NCBI RefSeq assembly: GCF_007752135.1 | Contig: NZ_CP036298.1 | Coordinates: 1,116,001-1,180,000, forward strand | Length of the DNA stretch: 64,000 bases | Origin: Aureliella helgolandensis | Lineage (GTDB): Bacteria; Planctomycetota; Planctomycetia; Pirellulales; Pirellulaceae | Direction: 5' to 3' | Part shown: piece after piece, positions 27,927 through 36,739 of the stretch | Layout: the number at the start of each line of letters is the position of its first letter | Position numbering within the stretch: position 1 is the stretch's first letter | Program-made: the position numbers and the translations under genes | The notes under the pieces: generated by a model | Databases searched by the model: none | Told to the model about the DNA's origin: nothing | Seen by the model: the letters and a program-made list of their open reading frames with translations, nothing else

Positions 27927-29545
27927 CGTTGCACATTTAGGGCGCTGCCCGGCTTAATCCCAGCTTCGACCAAACTCCTTGGCCTTCCATCAACCTGTCT
28001 CAGTGAAATGCCTTCAGCCGAATTGCTGAAAGTAAGTTTCCAAGATTTACCGTAGCTACCAACGGGTACATGAATCCGCAGGGCTTGGTGTTCATAGGCG
28101 GAAATAAAAGCGTCGACATCTTCGAAATGGTCAATTGGAAAAATATGTCGACCTTGCCCAGGCGAGAATGCCTGCTGATCCACGATGAACTGCTGATCGT
28201 TTACCGCTCTAATCACTTCCATCTCTCTCCTCTGTTGGGTGAAATGCGAATTGAGCATCCAGGCAAGTCCCGCGAAGCCGGTCACGAGTACGATAAAAAT
28301 AGCGAGCGGCCAGCCAACCAATCTGGCGGGCAAGCTCCTAGTGCCTGTCTTGCGAGTGTCGGCCACAATTTTCTCCTGTTGGGCTATGAGGATGGAAACA
28401 GAATTCGGGAAAGGCGTGGTGGTCGGTTGCTGAACATGGGCTAAGCAGTTTTCCAAGAGTTCGGCGACTTGCTGGGCAGAGTCAAACCGGTTGTCGGGCG
28501 ATTTGGCGAGCAATTTCATCACGATTTGTTCGAGCCACTCGGGCACCTTGGAATTGCTTTCGCGAATCGGTCGCGGTGTGTCGTCGGTGATGCGACGGAG
28601 GACGGCATAGCTTGTTTCGCTGCGGAAGGGCGGGTGGCCAGTGCATAGCGAGTAAAGTACGCAGCCGAGTCCGAACAGATCGCTGCGTGCGTCGATTGCT
28701 TCCCCACGAATTTGCTCGGGGGACATGTAGTGGGGCGTGCCGGGGTGAAACCCACTGCGAGTCAGGCTGGCGTCGTCGGTAGTCCGTGCGAGGCCGAAGT
28801 CCGTCAAGAGTGCGCGATCTACGCCCTCGTCTAACAGGATGTTGGATGGCTTCACGTCGCGGTGGATTAAGCCTTGGGCGTGTGCGGCGGCGAGCCCTTT
28901 GGCCGTGTGCATACCGATGCGCAGCACTTCACAGAGCTCCAAGGGGCCTTCGCGATTCAGTCGCTGTTGCAGTGAACCCCCTGCGATGTACTTCATCACC
29001 AAAAAAGGATGTTCTTCATCGGTTTCCACGTTATGAATCGGGACGACATGATCATCAACGACTGCTGCCGCCGCGCATGCTTCCCTTGCAAACCGATTGC
29101 GCGCCGCTCCACTGCTAGCCAGATAGGGAGCCAGCAGCTTTACCGCAACCGGCCGGTTCAATTCCGTGTCGTAGGCTTTGAACACCACGCCCATGCCTCC
29201 GCTGCCGATCAACCGTTCCACATCGTAACGTCCAATGCGGCCCAACATTTCGGGATGGCGGGCGGCTGACAATAGACGCTTCGCCATTGCTTCGTTCCAG
29301 GCAACCGGACGTTTCCAACGCTCACGAGCTTCCAACAATTCGGCATCCATCGGATCTTTGGCGCCTCTGCTCGATAGCCAGTGCTGCGTCTCCTCCCATT
29401 GTTCTGCATTGGCGGCAAGTCCCGCCAAGCGAGTTTGACAATGCGTGCAGGTTTCGAGATGCCGAGCCATTTCAGGATCGTGCGAGTCGATGTCACCCTC
29501 GCCATTCAACAGATCCTCGAAAGCAATGTCATCACAGTCCATCAT
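27905..29545 (-). CDS. Ser/Thr protein kinase with zinc-finger N-terminus
   Basis: 546 residues from the ATG at 29545, which has GAGGAG 9 bp upstream. N-terminal HLETCTHC (His-x3-Cys-x2-Cys) is an anti-sigma-type zinc finger. A Hanks kinase domain follows at about 85-360: glycine loop GSGGMGVVF, catalytic Lys in VAVKLL, HRDVKPSNILL, DFGLAR and the APE-like HYMSPEQIRG. A transmembrane helix (WPLAIFIVLVTGFAGLAWML) at about residue 430 puts the C-terminal ~100 residues outside. It overlaps the ECF sigma gene by 14 bp, so it probably controls that sigma factor through the zinc finger, phosphorylation, or both. Confidence 0.93.
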   Translation of the reverse strand: MMDCDDIAFEDLLNGEGDIDSHDPEMARHLETCTHCQTRLAGLAANAEQWEETQHWLSSRGAKDPMDAELLEARERWKRPVAWNEAMAKRLLSAARHPEMLGRIGRYDVERLIGSGGMGVVFKAYDTELNRPVAVKLLAPYLASSGAARNRFAREACAAAAVVDDHVVPIHNVETDEEHPFLVMKYIAGGSLQQRLNREGPLELCEVLRIGMHTAKGLAAAHAQGLIHRDVKPSNILLDEGVDRALLTDFGLARTTDDASLTRSGFHPGTPHYMSPEQIRGEAIDARSDLFGLGCVLYSLCTGHPPFRSETSYAVLRRITDDTPRPIRESNSKVPEWLEQIVMKLLAKSPDNRFDSAQQVAELLENCLAHVQQPTTTPFPNSVSILIAQQEKIVADTRKTGTRSLPARLVGWPLAIFIVLVTGFAGLAWMLNSHFTQQRREMEVIRAVNDQQFIVDQQAFSPGQGRHIFPIDHFEDVDAFISAYEHQALRIHVPVGSYGKSWKLTFSNSAEGISLRQVDGRPRSLVEAGIKPGSALNVQRLGPSEQ

Positions 29546-30143
29546 TGGAAATCTCCTCAAAGGATTTCACGGCGATCTGCAATCGCTTCATCACTCGGCT
29601 ACGGGCGATGTAGATACTGGCAGGGCTGACATCCAGCTGCGCCGCCACCGCTTCGATCGACTGACCGAGGACGGTGGTGCGATGGAAAGCTTGCCAGGTT
29701 GTATCGCTGACTTTCGATCGGATCATTTCCGAAGCTCGTTCAAAGATCTCGCGACGAACTTCCATTCCAAATTGGCTCGATACTTCCTCTGTCGCTTCGA
29801 GTGCCTGCAAATGCCGAACTGCCTCAGCACCTCCGTCTGCCCAAGGTTGATGTTTGCGACGAGTCAAAAAATCAATCGCTGTATTGCGAGCAATCCGATA
29901 CAACCAAGCCCGAAAAACACCGCGATCGTCGCGGCCGACCCACTCTGTGACTGAGCGGGCAACAGCTGACAGCACTTCCTGCACAACGTCGTCCGCGTCG
30001 GCTGCTTGCAATCCAAGGCGGCGCGCCGATCGGTAAACGACCGGAGCATAGATTTCCGCGAACTCATCCCAAGCCGTGATGTCCGCCGCATCCTGCAATC
30101 GCAGAATCAAGCTGGCTCGCGTCTCAGGTGGGCTGGCGGTCAT
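29532..30143 (-). CDS. ECF RNA polymerase sigma factor
   Basis: 203 residues. Region 2 is seen as DEFAEIYAPVVYRSARRLGLQ with DADDVVQEVL and WLYRIARNTAIDFLTRR; region 4 as WQAFHRTTVLGQSIEAVAAQLDVSPASIYIARSRVMKRLQ. This arrangement, directly upstream of and overlapping a membrane Ser/Thr kinase, is typical of planctomycete ECF groups that lack a classical anti-sigma factor. The target promoters are unknown. Confidence 0.93.
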   Translation of the reverse strand: MTASPPETRASLILRLQDAADITAWDEFAEIYAPVVYRSARRLGLQAADADDVVQEVLSAVARSVTEWVGRDDRGVFRAWLYRIARNTAIDFLTRRKHQPWADGGAEAVRHLQALEATEEVSSQFGMEVRREIFERASEMIRSKVSDTTWQAFHRTTVLGQSIEAVAAQLDVSPASIYIARSRVMKRLQIAVKSFEEISNDGL

Positions 30144-30671
30144 CGGGTATCCAGTGGAGGCAATAATTTGAGCACGGGGAAGCTCTTCTACATAGAAGAC
30201 TCACCAACCTCGACAATCTTTCACACGATTGCCCAAATTTTCTGAGAACGCGAGGCGTTGGGCGTCAGTGGGGAGTTCAAGAGGCGGCATGAGAGCCATT
30301 GAGATCGTCGGCGAGAGGATTCGCTTGAAGGTGCTGAAATCAGCACCTTGGGGGAAACTGCAGGTCGTGCATTCCCGCGGTTTAACGCGTGGAAATGGCT
30401 AAGGACCTTCGGAACCATTATGGGCGGATCGTCGCCGAACCGCTCCGCCGGCTCGTTCACTCCACTCCATCAGCACAGCGAACAACCTGAACCGCTACTT
30501 GTTTCCTAACCAAACCGTGTGTATCCCCTGGTACAGCAAAAGGGGCATTCCAGGCCGCTGCTGTGACGGAAGCGATTGTCTAGTCAGTCAGGTAGTCGGG
30601 CAGTCAGGCCCACCGACTTGCGTGCTTTGGTGGGTTCGTCCGTACTCGAAACAATTTGTATCGTAATGATT
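30144..30671. other. Intergenic spacer with a repeat copy
   Basis: 528 bp between the sigma factor start and the DUF1552 stop. It carries the sigma-gene promoter region (not resolved) and, at 30398-30459, a copy of the repeat found at 27808. No coding frame is supported. Confidence 0.5.
30398..30459 (+). repeat. Half copy of the GGACCGTCGGAAC palindromic repeat
   Basis: GGCTAAGGACCTTCGGAACC, then GGGCGGATCGTCGCCGAACC and CTCCGCCGGCTCGTTC, closely matches the left half of 27808-27872. The inner hairpins are kept, with G-for-A and C-for-T style changes, while the right outer arm is missing. Confidence 0.7.
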
Positions 30672-32072
30672 TCAGGAGCGGAGCACGCCGGGGAGGATGC
30701 CGGTGCTGTCGGCAAACTGATCGGTCTGATGTCCAAAGGCATTCAGCATGGCAACGTACAAATTGGCCAATGGCGTGTCGGGACTGAATGACAAGTGTTG
30801 CCCGGTCTCAATGCGACCGCCACCACTACCGCCCACCAAGATTGGCAAATTGTGGGGGCTGTGACTGTTGCCGTCGCGTAGGCCGGATCCATACAGAATC
30901 ATCGAATTGTCAAGGACCGTACGTTCGCCTTCTTTCATGCTGCGCAGCTTGCCTAGCAAGTACGCGTACTGCTCGACGTGCCATCGCGTGATTTTCTGGT
31001 ACTGCTCAAGTTTCTCTTCGGAATTTTGGTGGTGCGAGGTGTCGTGGTGACCACCTGAGACGCCGTCGAGAAACGAGAAATTGCGTCCACTTACCGCATT
31101 GCCAAACATGAAGGTGCACACGCGTGTGGTATCGGTTTGGAATGCCAAGGCGATCATGTCCAGCATCAATCGGACGTGCTCGGGGAATTGGTCGGGAACC
31201 TCTTCAGGGGGAGCGTGCGACGCATCCAACTCCATCCGAGGCTTCCAAGCAGATAGGCCGCCCTGTTCTTGCCGTTCGAGACGTTTCTCGATGCTGCGCA
31301 CCGATTGCAAGTACTCATCCATGCGGCGTCGGTCCTCGACTCCAAGCCGCACGGAGAGTTGCTTGGCGTCGTCGATGACTTGATCGAGCAATAACGCATC
31401 GCGCTTCGTCGATTTGCCGTGTGGTTTGGCCGATCGCAGCAGGCGTTCATAAACGAGGTGGGGATTCAGCTCGCGAGCAAGTGGGCTGGTGGGACCACTC
31501 CATGCGATATGCGAACCATAGACGCGCGTGTAACCGACATTTGTATCAACACCCGTGGTGACGGGATCGATTCCCAACTCCAGAGATGGAAGTGGCGTTA
31601 ATCGTTCCGAGTGCGATGCAGCGACTTGGTCCACCGAACGGCCGTTGCAATTCAAATCGATCCCGAGTGATTTGTTGATGGTAGTGCAAGTTAGGAAGCC
31701 AGAGGTTTTGACGTAGTGTCCATCGCCAACGTTGCTACCTTGATTCCACAGGTTGGTCAGTACCAACAATTGATCCTTAACTGCCTCCAAGGGTTCTAGC
31801 GTTGGAGAGAGTTGGAAATTCCGTCCTTCCGCATCTGGAGTCCATTTGTCTTGCCGAACTCCGTTGGGAACAAATAGAGCAGCCATGCGAACCGGGGATT
31901 GATCTTGCGGCAAATCCTCTGCACCGGCACCCAAGGCGCGGCGTGGCATCATGGCTTCCAACCACGGTAGTGCTAACGCTGCGCCGGTCCCGCGCAGCAG
32001 TGTGCGTCGTGACAAGGCGGTCTGTCGCAGGTTTTGGTTGTCAAGAAACGTCATGCGTACTTTACTGGCCAT
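30672..32072 (-). CDS. DUF1552 family protein, Tat-exported
   Basis: 466 residues. Near the N-terminus SRRTLLRGTGAALALPWLEAM is a twin-arginine signal. The mature protein shows the DUF1552 pattern: MAALFVPNGVRQDKWTP, DQLLVLTNLWNQG, TINKSLG, FQTDTTRVCTFMFGN and HHDTSHHQN. The family is common in planctomycetes and myxobacteria, related in fold to DUF1501, and of unknown activity. It overlaps the upstream DUF1592 gene by 11 bp, so the two form one operon, as they do in many planctomycetes. Confidence 0.92.
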   Translation of the reverse strand: MASKVRMTFLDNQNLRQTALSRRTLLRGTGAALALPWLEAMMPRRALGAGAEDLPQDQSPVRMAALFVPNGVRQDKWTPDAEGRNFQLSPTLEPLEAVKDQLLVLTNLWNQGSNVGDGHYVKTSGFLTCTTINKSLGIDLNCNGRSVDQVAASHSERLTPLPSLELGIDPVTTGVDTNVGYTRVYGSHIAWSGPTSPLARELNPHLVYERLLRSAKPHGKSTKRDALLLDQVIDDAKQLSVRLGVEDRRRMDEYLQSVRSIEKRLERQEQGGLSAWKPRMELDASHAPPEEVPDQFPEHVRLMLDMIALAFQTDTTRVCTFMFGNAVSGRNFSFLDGVSGGHHDTSHHQNSEEKLEQYQKITRWHVEQYAYLLGKLRSMKEGERTVLDNSMILYGSGLRDGNSHSPHNLPILVGGSGGGRIETGQHLSFSPDTPLANLYVAMLNAFGHQTDQFADSTGILPGVLRS

Positions 32073-34026
32073 CGTTCATTTCCTGGTTCAAAGGGGGCGT
32101 TTGTCCACGCTTGTACTGAAATGGTAGACTCTTGACGATTTCTAACACCAAGGTCTGCGCGCGATATTCGTCCTCGGCAAGTTTCTGGCTAATGGCATCG
32201 ACGACACATTGATCTTCGTTGGTCAATTGTCGCGCCAACGCGTACCCCAGCATTTTGCTGGTTAAGTGTCGAATGAAGGCGTCTTTCCGTTGCATTAATT
32301 GTTGCTTCAATCCAGCAACGCCTTCAAAGGTGGTGCCGTCGGGGAGCGTTCCAGTGCTGTCAATTGGCATGCCCTGCTCTTCCGTTCGCCAGCGCCCCAA
32401 GACATCATAATTTTCCAATCCAAAGCCGAGTGGATCCATGACCGCGTGGCAGGAAGCGCAAGCGGCATCGGCTCGGTGGAGTTCCAGTCGTTCGCGCAGG
32501 GTTCGTTTTTCGCTCCCCTCGGCAGCGTTTTCCTCTAGGGTTGGCACGTTGGGCGGTGGGGGAGGCGGCGCGGATCCCAACAGCGTTTCCATGATCCACT
32601 TGCCGCGCAGCACGGGACTTGTACGATGCGAGAATGAGGACACGGCCAGCACGGCACTCATGCCCAACACGCCACCACGATGGCTGTTCTCTGGCAAATC
32701 CACTCGCCTGGGTTGTTCCCGAAAGGTTCCCTCGATGCCGTAGTGCCGCGCTAAGCTGGAATTGGCATACGTGAAATCAGCATCAATCCAGTTCAGCAGT
32801 GAAAGGTTTTCCGCTAGCAAGTCTTCCATGAAAAACACCGGCTCGTACTTCATCCCTCCTTGGAGTTCTGAGTTGAGTTTCCCGACGACCGATTGGTCTG
32901 GCTTAAACTCGCGTCCCAAGGCCCGGGTTCCCAACCATTGCTCCACAAAACTGCTCGCGAACTCGCGGACTTTGGCATCGCGGCGGTGTCCCCGATCGTC
33001 AATGCGACTTTGCACCATTCTCGCGACCTGTTGCGTGAGGACCGCTTCATCGTGCAGCTTCTCTTCGGCGGCTAGTTGCATCAACTCCGCATCGGGCATT
33101 GAGGCCCATAGGAAATAGGAGAGACGAGAAGCCATCTCATAGTGTGTGAGGGGGATCGGTGTCGTTTCGGTGTGGGGTTGTTCCCACAGGAATAGGAACT
33201 TGGGCGACACCATGGCCGCTTCCAAGGCAAAAGTGATGGCCGAATCGTAGGACTGGTCTTCTTCGTAGACTTGTCGAAACAACTGCAAATACTGTTCGAC
33301 CTCTTCGTCGGAAGCTGGCCGGCGAAAGGCGCGAGGAAGAAACTTGGACAGGACTTTCTGGGCCGCTGCTTGAGGCGAAGTGTCCGGGGTTGGCACGGAA
33401 ACCAAAATCGATTTCCGATCCTTCGGGTCACTCATGGCATGCGTTAAGGCGGTGCGGGCAGCATCAAGATATTTCTCGGCGTGGATCGGCGAGATGAACA
33501 ACGTTTCGGCAGCGTTATCAAAGCCTTCGCCCCCAGCGCCGTCCTCAGGCAATTCATGTCCGGCATTAAACTGAATTCCTAGTAGATCGCGAACCGTGTT
33601 GGCATATTCGGTTCGGTTCAGCCGGCGGAGCATCGGGCCGCCCGGGGCAATACCGTCATCGCAGACGGCGGCGTGAATGGTATCGCGAATCCACTGCACC
33701 GTTGCAGTTCGCATCTCCAGCGTTGGTATTTCGCTATCGATGGGCGGCATCTGTTGGTCGGCGATGCGATCCGCAATCCGATTCCACTTGTCGATCTCAG
33801 CCGCGAGCTGGTCCCCAGAATCAAATGAGCTCAGGTCGAGGCCCGCCTCGGCTCCTGCTCCGTCGTGGCAACTAACGCAGTAGGTGTCAAAGAACTGGAT
33901 CACCTTGGATTGAGGCAAAGTGTCGTTGCCGGTGTTTTCGACGGCAGCCGCAGTTGGTACCACTGTAACTTGCAAAGCAAGCACCAGGAGTAGGGTAAAC
34001 CGCAAAGACGTTAGGTGGGCAAACAT
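32062..34026 (-). CDS. PSCyt-type c-type cytochrome with DUF1587/1592/1588/1585 domains
   Basis: 654 residues. Signal peptide about 1-28, then a haem-binding C-V-S-C-H in a planctomycete cytochrome c domain (FFDTYCVSCHDG.GAEAGLDL). The later domains follow in the usual order: DUF1587 (LRRLNRTEYANTVRDLLG), DUF1595, DUF1592 (ASRLSYFLWASMPDAEL), DUF1588 (RGGVLGMSAVLAVSSFSHRTSPVLRGKW, second haem-like C-A-S-C-H) and DUF1585. Probably periplasmic redox protein working with its DUF1552 partner; the substrate is unknown. Confidence 0.93.
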   Translation of the reverse strand: MFAHLTSLRFTLLLVLALQVTVVPTAAAVENTGNDTLPQSKVIQFFDTYCVSCHDGAGAEAGLDLSSFDSGDQLAAEIDKWNRIADRIADQQMPPIDSEIPTLEMRTATVQWIRDTIHAAVCDDGIAPGGPMLRRLNRTEYANTVRDLLGIQFNAGHELPEDGAGGEGFDNAAETLFISPIHAEKYLDAARTALTHAMSDPKDRKSILVSVPTPDTSPQAAAQKVLSKFLPRAFRRPASDEEVEQYLQLFRQVYEEDQSYDSAITFALEAAMVSPKFLFLWEQPHTETTPIPLTHYEMASRLSYFLWASMPDAELMQLAAEEKLHDEAVLTQQVARMVQSRIDDRGHRRDAKVREFASSFVEQWLGTRALGREFKPDQSVVGKLNSELQGGMKYEPVFFMEDLLAENLSLLNWIDADFTYANSSLARHYGIEGTFREQPRRVDLPENSHRGGVLGMSAVLAVSSFSHRTSPVLRGKWIMETLLGSAPPPPPPNVPTLEENAAEGSEKRTLRERLELHRADAACASCHAVMDPLGFGLENYDVLGRWRTEEQGMPIDSTGTLPDGTTFEGVAGLKQQLMQRKDAFIRHLTSKMLGYALARQLTNEDQCVVDAISQKLAEDEYRAQTLVLEIVKSLPFQYKRGQTPPLNQEMNDGQ

Positions 34027-34247
34027 GGACGCTAGGCTGGGCTACTGGAGGGGGGGGGAGAGCACAAAAGTGCACTCGGCGGGGGATCCTCCATTGTAAG
34101 CGACCGCCCGCTGGAATTCGCCCCCAATCTTGCATTTCATGTCGACGGTGGAGCAATGTTGGCCTGAAAATAGCATTGGTCGCGTGAATTTTGCTTGCGC
34201 CGTTTGGACTACGTGAGCTTGCACATGGATTTAGTGGTCAGGTGTGG

Positions 34248-34890
34248 TGTGTCCGGCTGGCGAGTAGGGGAGCCGATTTACAACCGCGAAATACACGAAA
34301 GATGCGAAAGGAGGGGGCTGGAAGCGGGTGGCGGAGTTTGGTCTCGCGTCTTTCCTTTTCGCGTATTTGGCATCTTTCGCGGTTATCTATTCTTTGGACT
34401 TGGGACGGTTCAGGGGGCGAGAGATTTTCGCGTGTGCTGTTTTGATTCGCGTGATCTTGCTCGTGGGAGTGTTGGTCGGGCGTAGTGTGTCCGGCTGGGG
34501 AGCGGGGGGCCGATTTACAACCGCGAAATACACGAAAGAAGCGAAAGGAGGGGGCTGGAAGCGGGTGGCGGAGTTTGGTCTCGCGTCTTTCCTTTTCGCG
34601 TATTTGGCATCTTTCGCGGTTATCTATTCTTTGGACTTGGGACGGTTCAGGGGGCGAGAGATTTTCGCGTGTGCTGTTTTGATTTGCTTGATCTTGCTCG
34701 TGGGAGTGTTGGTCGGGCGTAGTGTGTCCGGCTGGGGAGCGGGGGGCCGATTTACAACCGCGAAATACACGAAAGAAGCGAAAGGAGGGGGCTGGAAGCG
34801 GGTGGCGGAGTTTGGTCTCGCGTCTTTCCTTTTCGCGTATTTGGCGTCTTTCGCGGTTATCTATCCTGGGGCTGAGGACGGTTCAGGGGG
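34248..34890 (+). repeat. Tandem 237-bp repeat, nearly three units
   Basis: Units begin GTCCGGCTGG at 34251, 34489 and 34726 (spacing 238 and 237 bp) and are almost identical; the third is cut short near 34868. Each unit has a long imperfect inverted repeat: AACCGCGAAATAC on one side and GTATTTGGCATCTTTCGCGG on the other, so it could fold into a hairpin. The run of plus-strand open frames through it is a by-product of the repeat and is not a gene. It fills most of the 917-bp gap between PSCyt and the GTPase. Confidence 0.88.
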
Positions 34891-34943
34891 GTGAGTGATA
34901 TTGGACGCAATCGTGGACTGCGAATCGTCGGTGCGATTCAGAA

Positions 34944-36725
34944 TCAATGCTCCTGCAGGTTGATCAGGAATTCTGCCTGCTGTAGCAGTTCATCTTCGAA
35001 GTCCAGGCGAATGACCTTGTCTGCCTTTAAAGTGCGGATGGCTGTCTCGTGTTCGAGTGCTATTTGCGCGGCGACTCGTCCCACCGCTCTGCGGCTGAGC
35101 GTGCGGGTTAGCACGACCATGCAATAGATAGCCAGGGGAAGTATCGACAAAATCAAGCTGGTGAAGAAGAGGCCGGGAGTTGGGTGCGGAAAGTTTTCGA
35201 GATGCGACTCTTGCCCGGTGAACACATGGTAGGAAGCCAAGAAATATTCGCGGTAGATTAAGACGATCGGTCCGGCCATCAGCGTCCAGAAGATGAGGGT
35301 GCCCAAACACGCGTAGAGCTGGACTTGCCACGCGGGCGTTGCATGGGCTTCGATGGCTTTGTTGAAAATCTCCTGCGAGCTTGTCTGCAATTCTTCGATG
35401 CCCGACAGTCGCATTGCGCTAGAATGACTCGCGTCCCGTTTGCGTTGCTCCCGAGGCCGCAGGTTCATGACGGCGCGATGGAATTCATTGCACAGAGGCT
35501 GGAGTCGCTCCTCCACCTGTTGCTGAGTGCGTTTGCGGATGCCGCTTTGGAGTTCGTCGGAGAACGCTTGGTTTTGCCGCACGTTACGAGCCCACGAGGA
35601 GAGTGCGCCGAACAGACTCGGAATACTTCCCGCCAGCGCCAACATAACTCGATCCCAAGCACCTTGCGTCAAATGGAGCGTCGACATCACGGTCCGGTAG
35701 GGGAACCAAAGCAGCGGGGTGTCGCTCACCAAACGGGCGCGGAGTCGCATGCGAACGCCGGTCTGCAACACCTCTTCGCTCCCCAATAGCGTTGCCAGGA
35801 CGCGTTCAGGCAACTGCTCTGTTTCGCGTGTCAATTGCGATACTGCCGCAGATAGCTGGGGTAATTCCCCCTGAATTAAATGCTGGACCTGCTGACGCAA
35901 TCTGTGCATGGCGGAGTGTAGGCGACGCTCCCGCGCATTGCCAATTTTCTGTTCGGTCAGTCCCATGTCGCTGAAGCGATCGAGCACTCCACTGACAAAG
36001 ACTTGGGCAGCCATTGCTTCGTCGCCCGTGATTTCAAAATCGGGGACGAGAACCTCCTGAGCCAGCGTGGATTGAGACGCCATGAGCGTTAATTGGTCGC
36101 GCAACGCACGCAGATCCTCGGCCAGGGGGCCGATGGCAATACCCTGTTCCATCTCCTCCGGTTCCACAGAGCTGATGATCGGAATGCATACGGCTCCATC
36201 AATCTGCTTGGCAATGGTAAGGTTGCTAGCGGCTCGCAGTTGATCTCGCGCGATTACCAGTAGTTTCACGGTTGCCAGTGACAATGCGTCGGCCGCGAGC
36301 TCTGCAGCTTGTTGATTTGCATCGGTCAAACCCGGTGTGTCCAGCAAGACATAGGGCTGCCCAATTGCAACGAGTTGTTCCTGTGGGCAGGGATGGTAGA
36401 TTTCCGATTGCGGATCGAGTCCTTCAGGAGCAACGGGGCCGACCCAAACGAGGCGTGTGGTGGCATCATCGATCAGATCCCCGCTGCGCAGTTGACTGCG
36501 GACGCGAGGTTCGCGAATCATTTGTTGAACTGCCCAGGTCTTTCCTTGGCCCTTGGCTCCGACGATCGCTAGGAGCAAGGCATTGATGCCGCGGCCTGCC
36601 TGAATGTTTGCCACATCCGCTTGGTAGCGATCACAGGCGTCGAGGACTTGCTGCGTCATGGGGCTGTCGCCAAAGACGGCTTCGGTCGCATCGGCAATTC
36701 GTCGCTCAAATGGAGTGCTAGGCAT
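34944..36725 (-). CDS. Membrane-anchored dynamin-like GTPase B
   Basis: 593 residues. P-loop G-A-K-G-Q-G-K-T at 56-63 and switch-II DTPGLTD are clear; a canonical NKxD is not seen, the likely position reading VIARDQ. After the GTPase domain come long helical stretches rich in Gln, Arg and Leu. Two membrane segments lie at about 470-491 and 519-543, leaving the C-terminal ~50 residues cytoplasmic. This layout suits a dynamin-like or GTPase-of-membrane protein that binds and reshapes membranes. It lies 14 bp after a second large GTPase and ends the obgE-coaX operon. Confidence 0.78.
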   Translation of the reverse strand: MPSTPFERRIADATEAVFGDSPMTQQVLDACDRYQADVANIQAGRGINALLLAIVGAKGQGKTWAVQQMIREPRVRSQLRSGDLIDDATTRLVWVGPVAPEGLDPQSEIYHPCPQEQLVAIGQPYVLLDTPGLTDANQQAAELAADALSLATVKLLVIARDQLRAASNLTIAKQIDGAVCIPIISSVEPEEMEQGIAIGPLAEDLRALRDQLTLMASQSTLAQEVLVPDFEITGDEAMAAQVFVSGVLDRFSDMGLTEQKIGNARERRLHSAMHRLRQQVQHLIQGELPQLSAAVSQLTRETEQLPERVLATLLGSEEVLQTGVRMRLRARLVSDTPLLWFPYRTVMSTLHLTQGAWDRVMLALAGSIPSLFGALSSWARNVRQNQAFSDELQSGIRKRTQQQVEERLQPLCNEFHRAVMNLRPREQRKRDASHSSAMRLSGIEELQTSSQEIFNKAIEAHATPAWQVQLYACLGTLIFWTLMAGPIVLIYREYFLASYHVFTGQESHLENFPHPTPGLFFTSLILSILPLAIYCMVVLTRTLSRRAVGRVAAQIALEHETAIRTLKADKVIRLDFEDELLQQAEFLINLQEH

Positions 36726-36739
36726 AGGAGTTCATCGAG

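Noticed and set aside
34328-34894. 188-codon plus-strand frame with repeated hydrophobic segments
   Set aside because: It lies wholly in the 237-bp tandem DNA repeat, the repeat also forms hairpins, and there is no family similarity or ribosome site.
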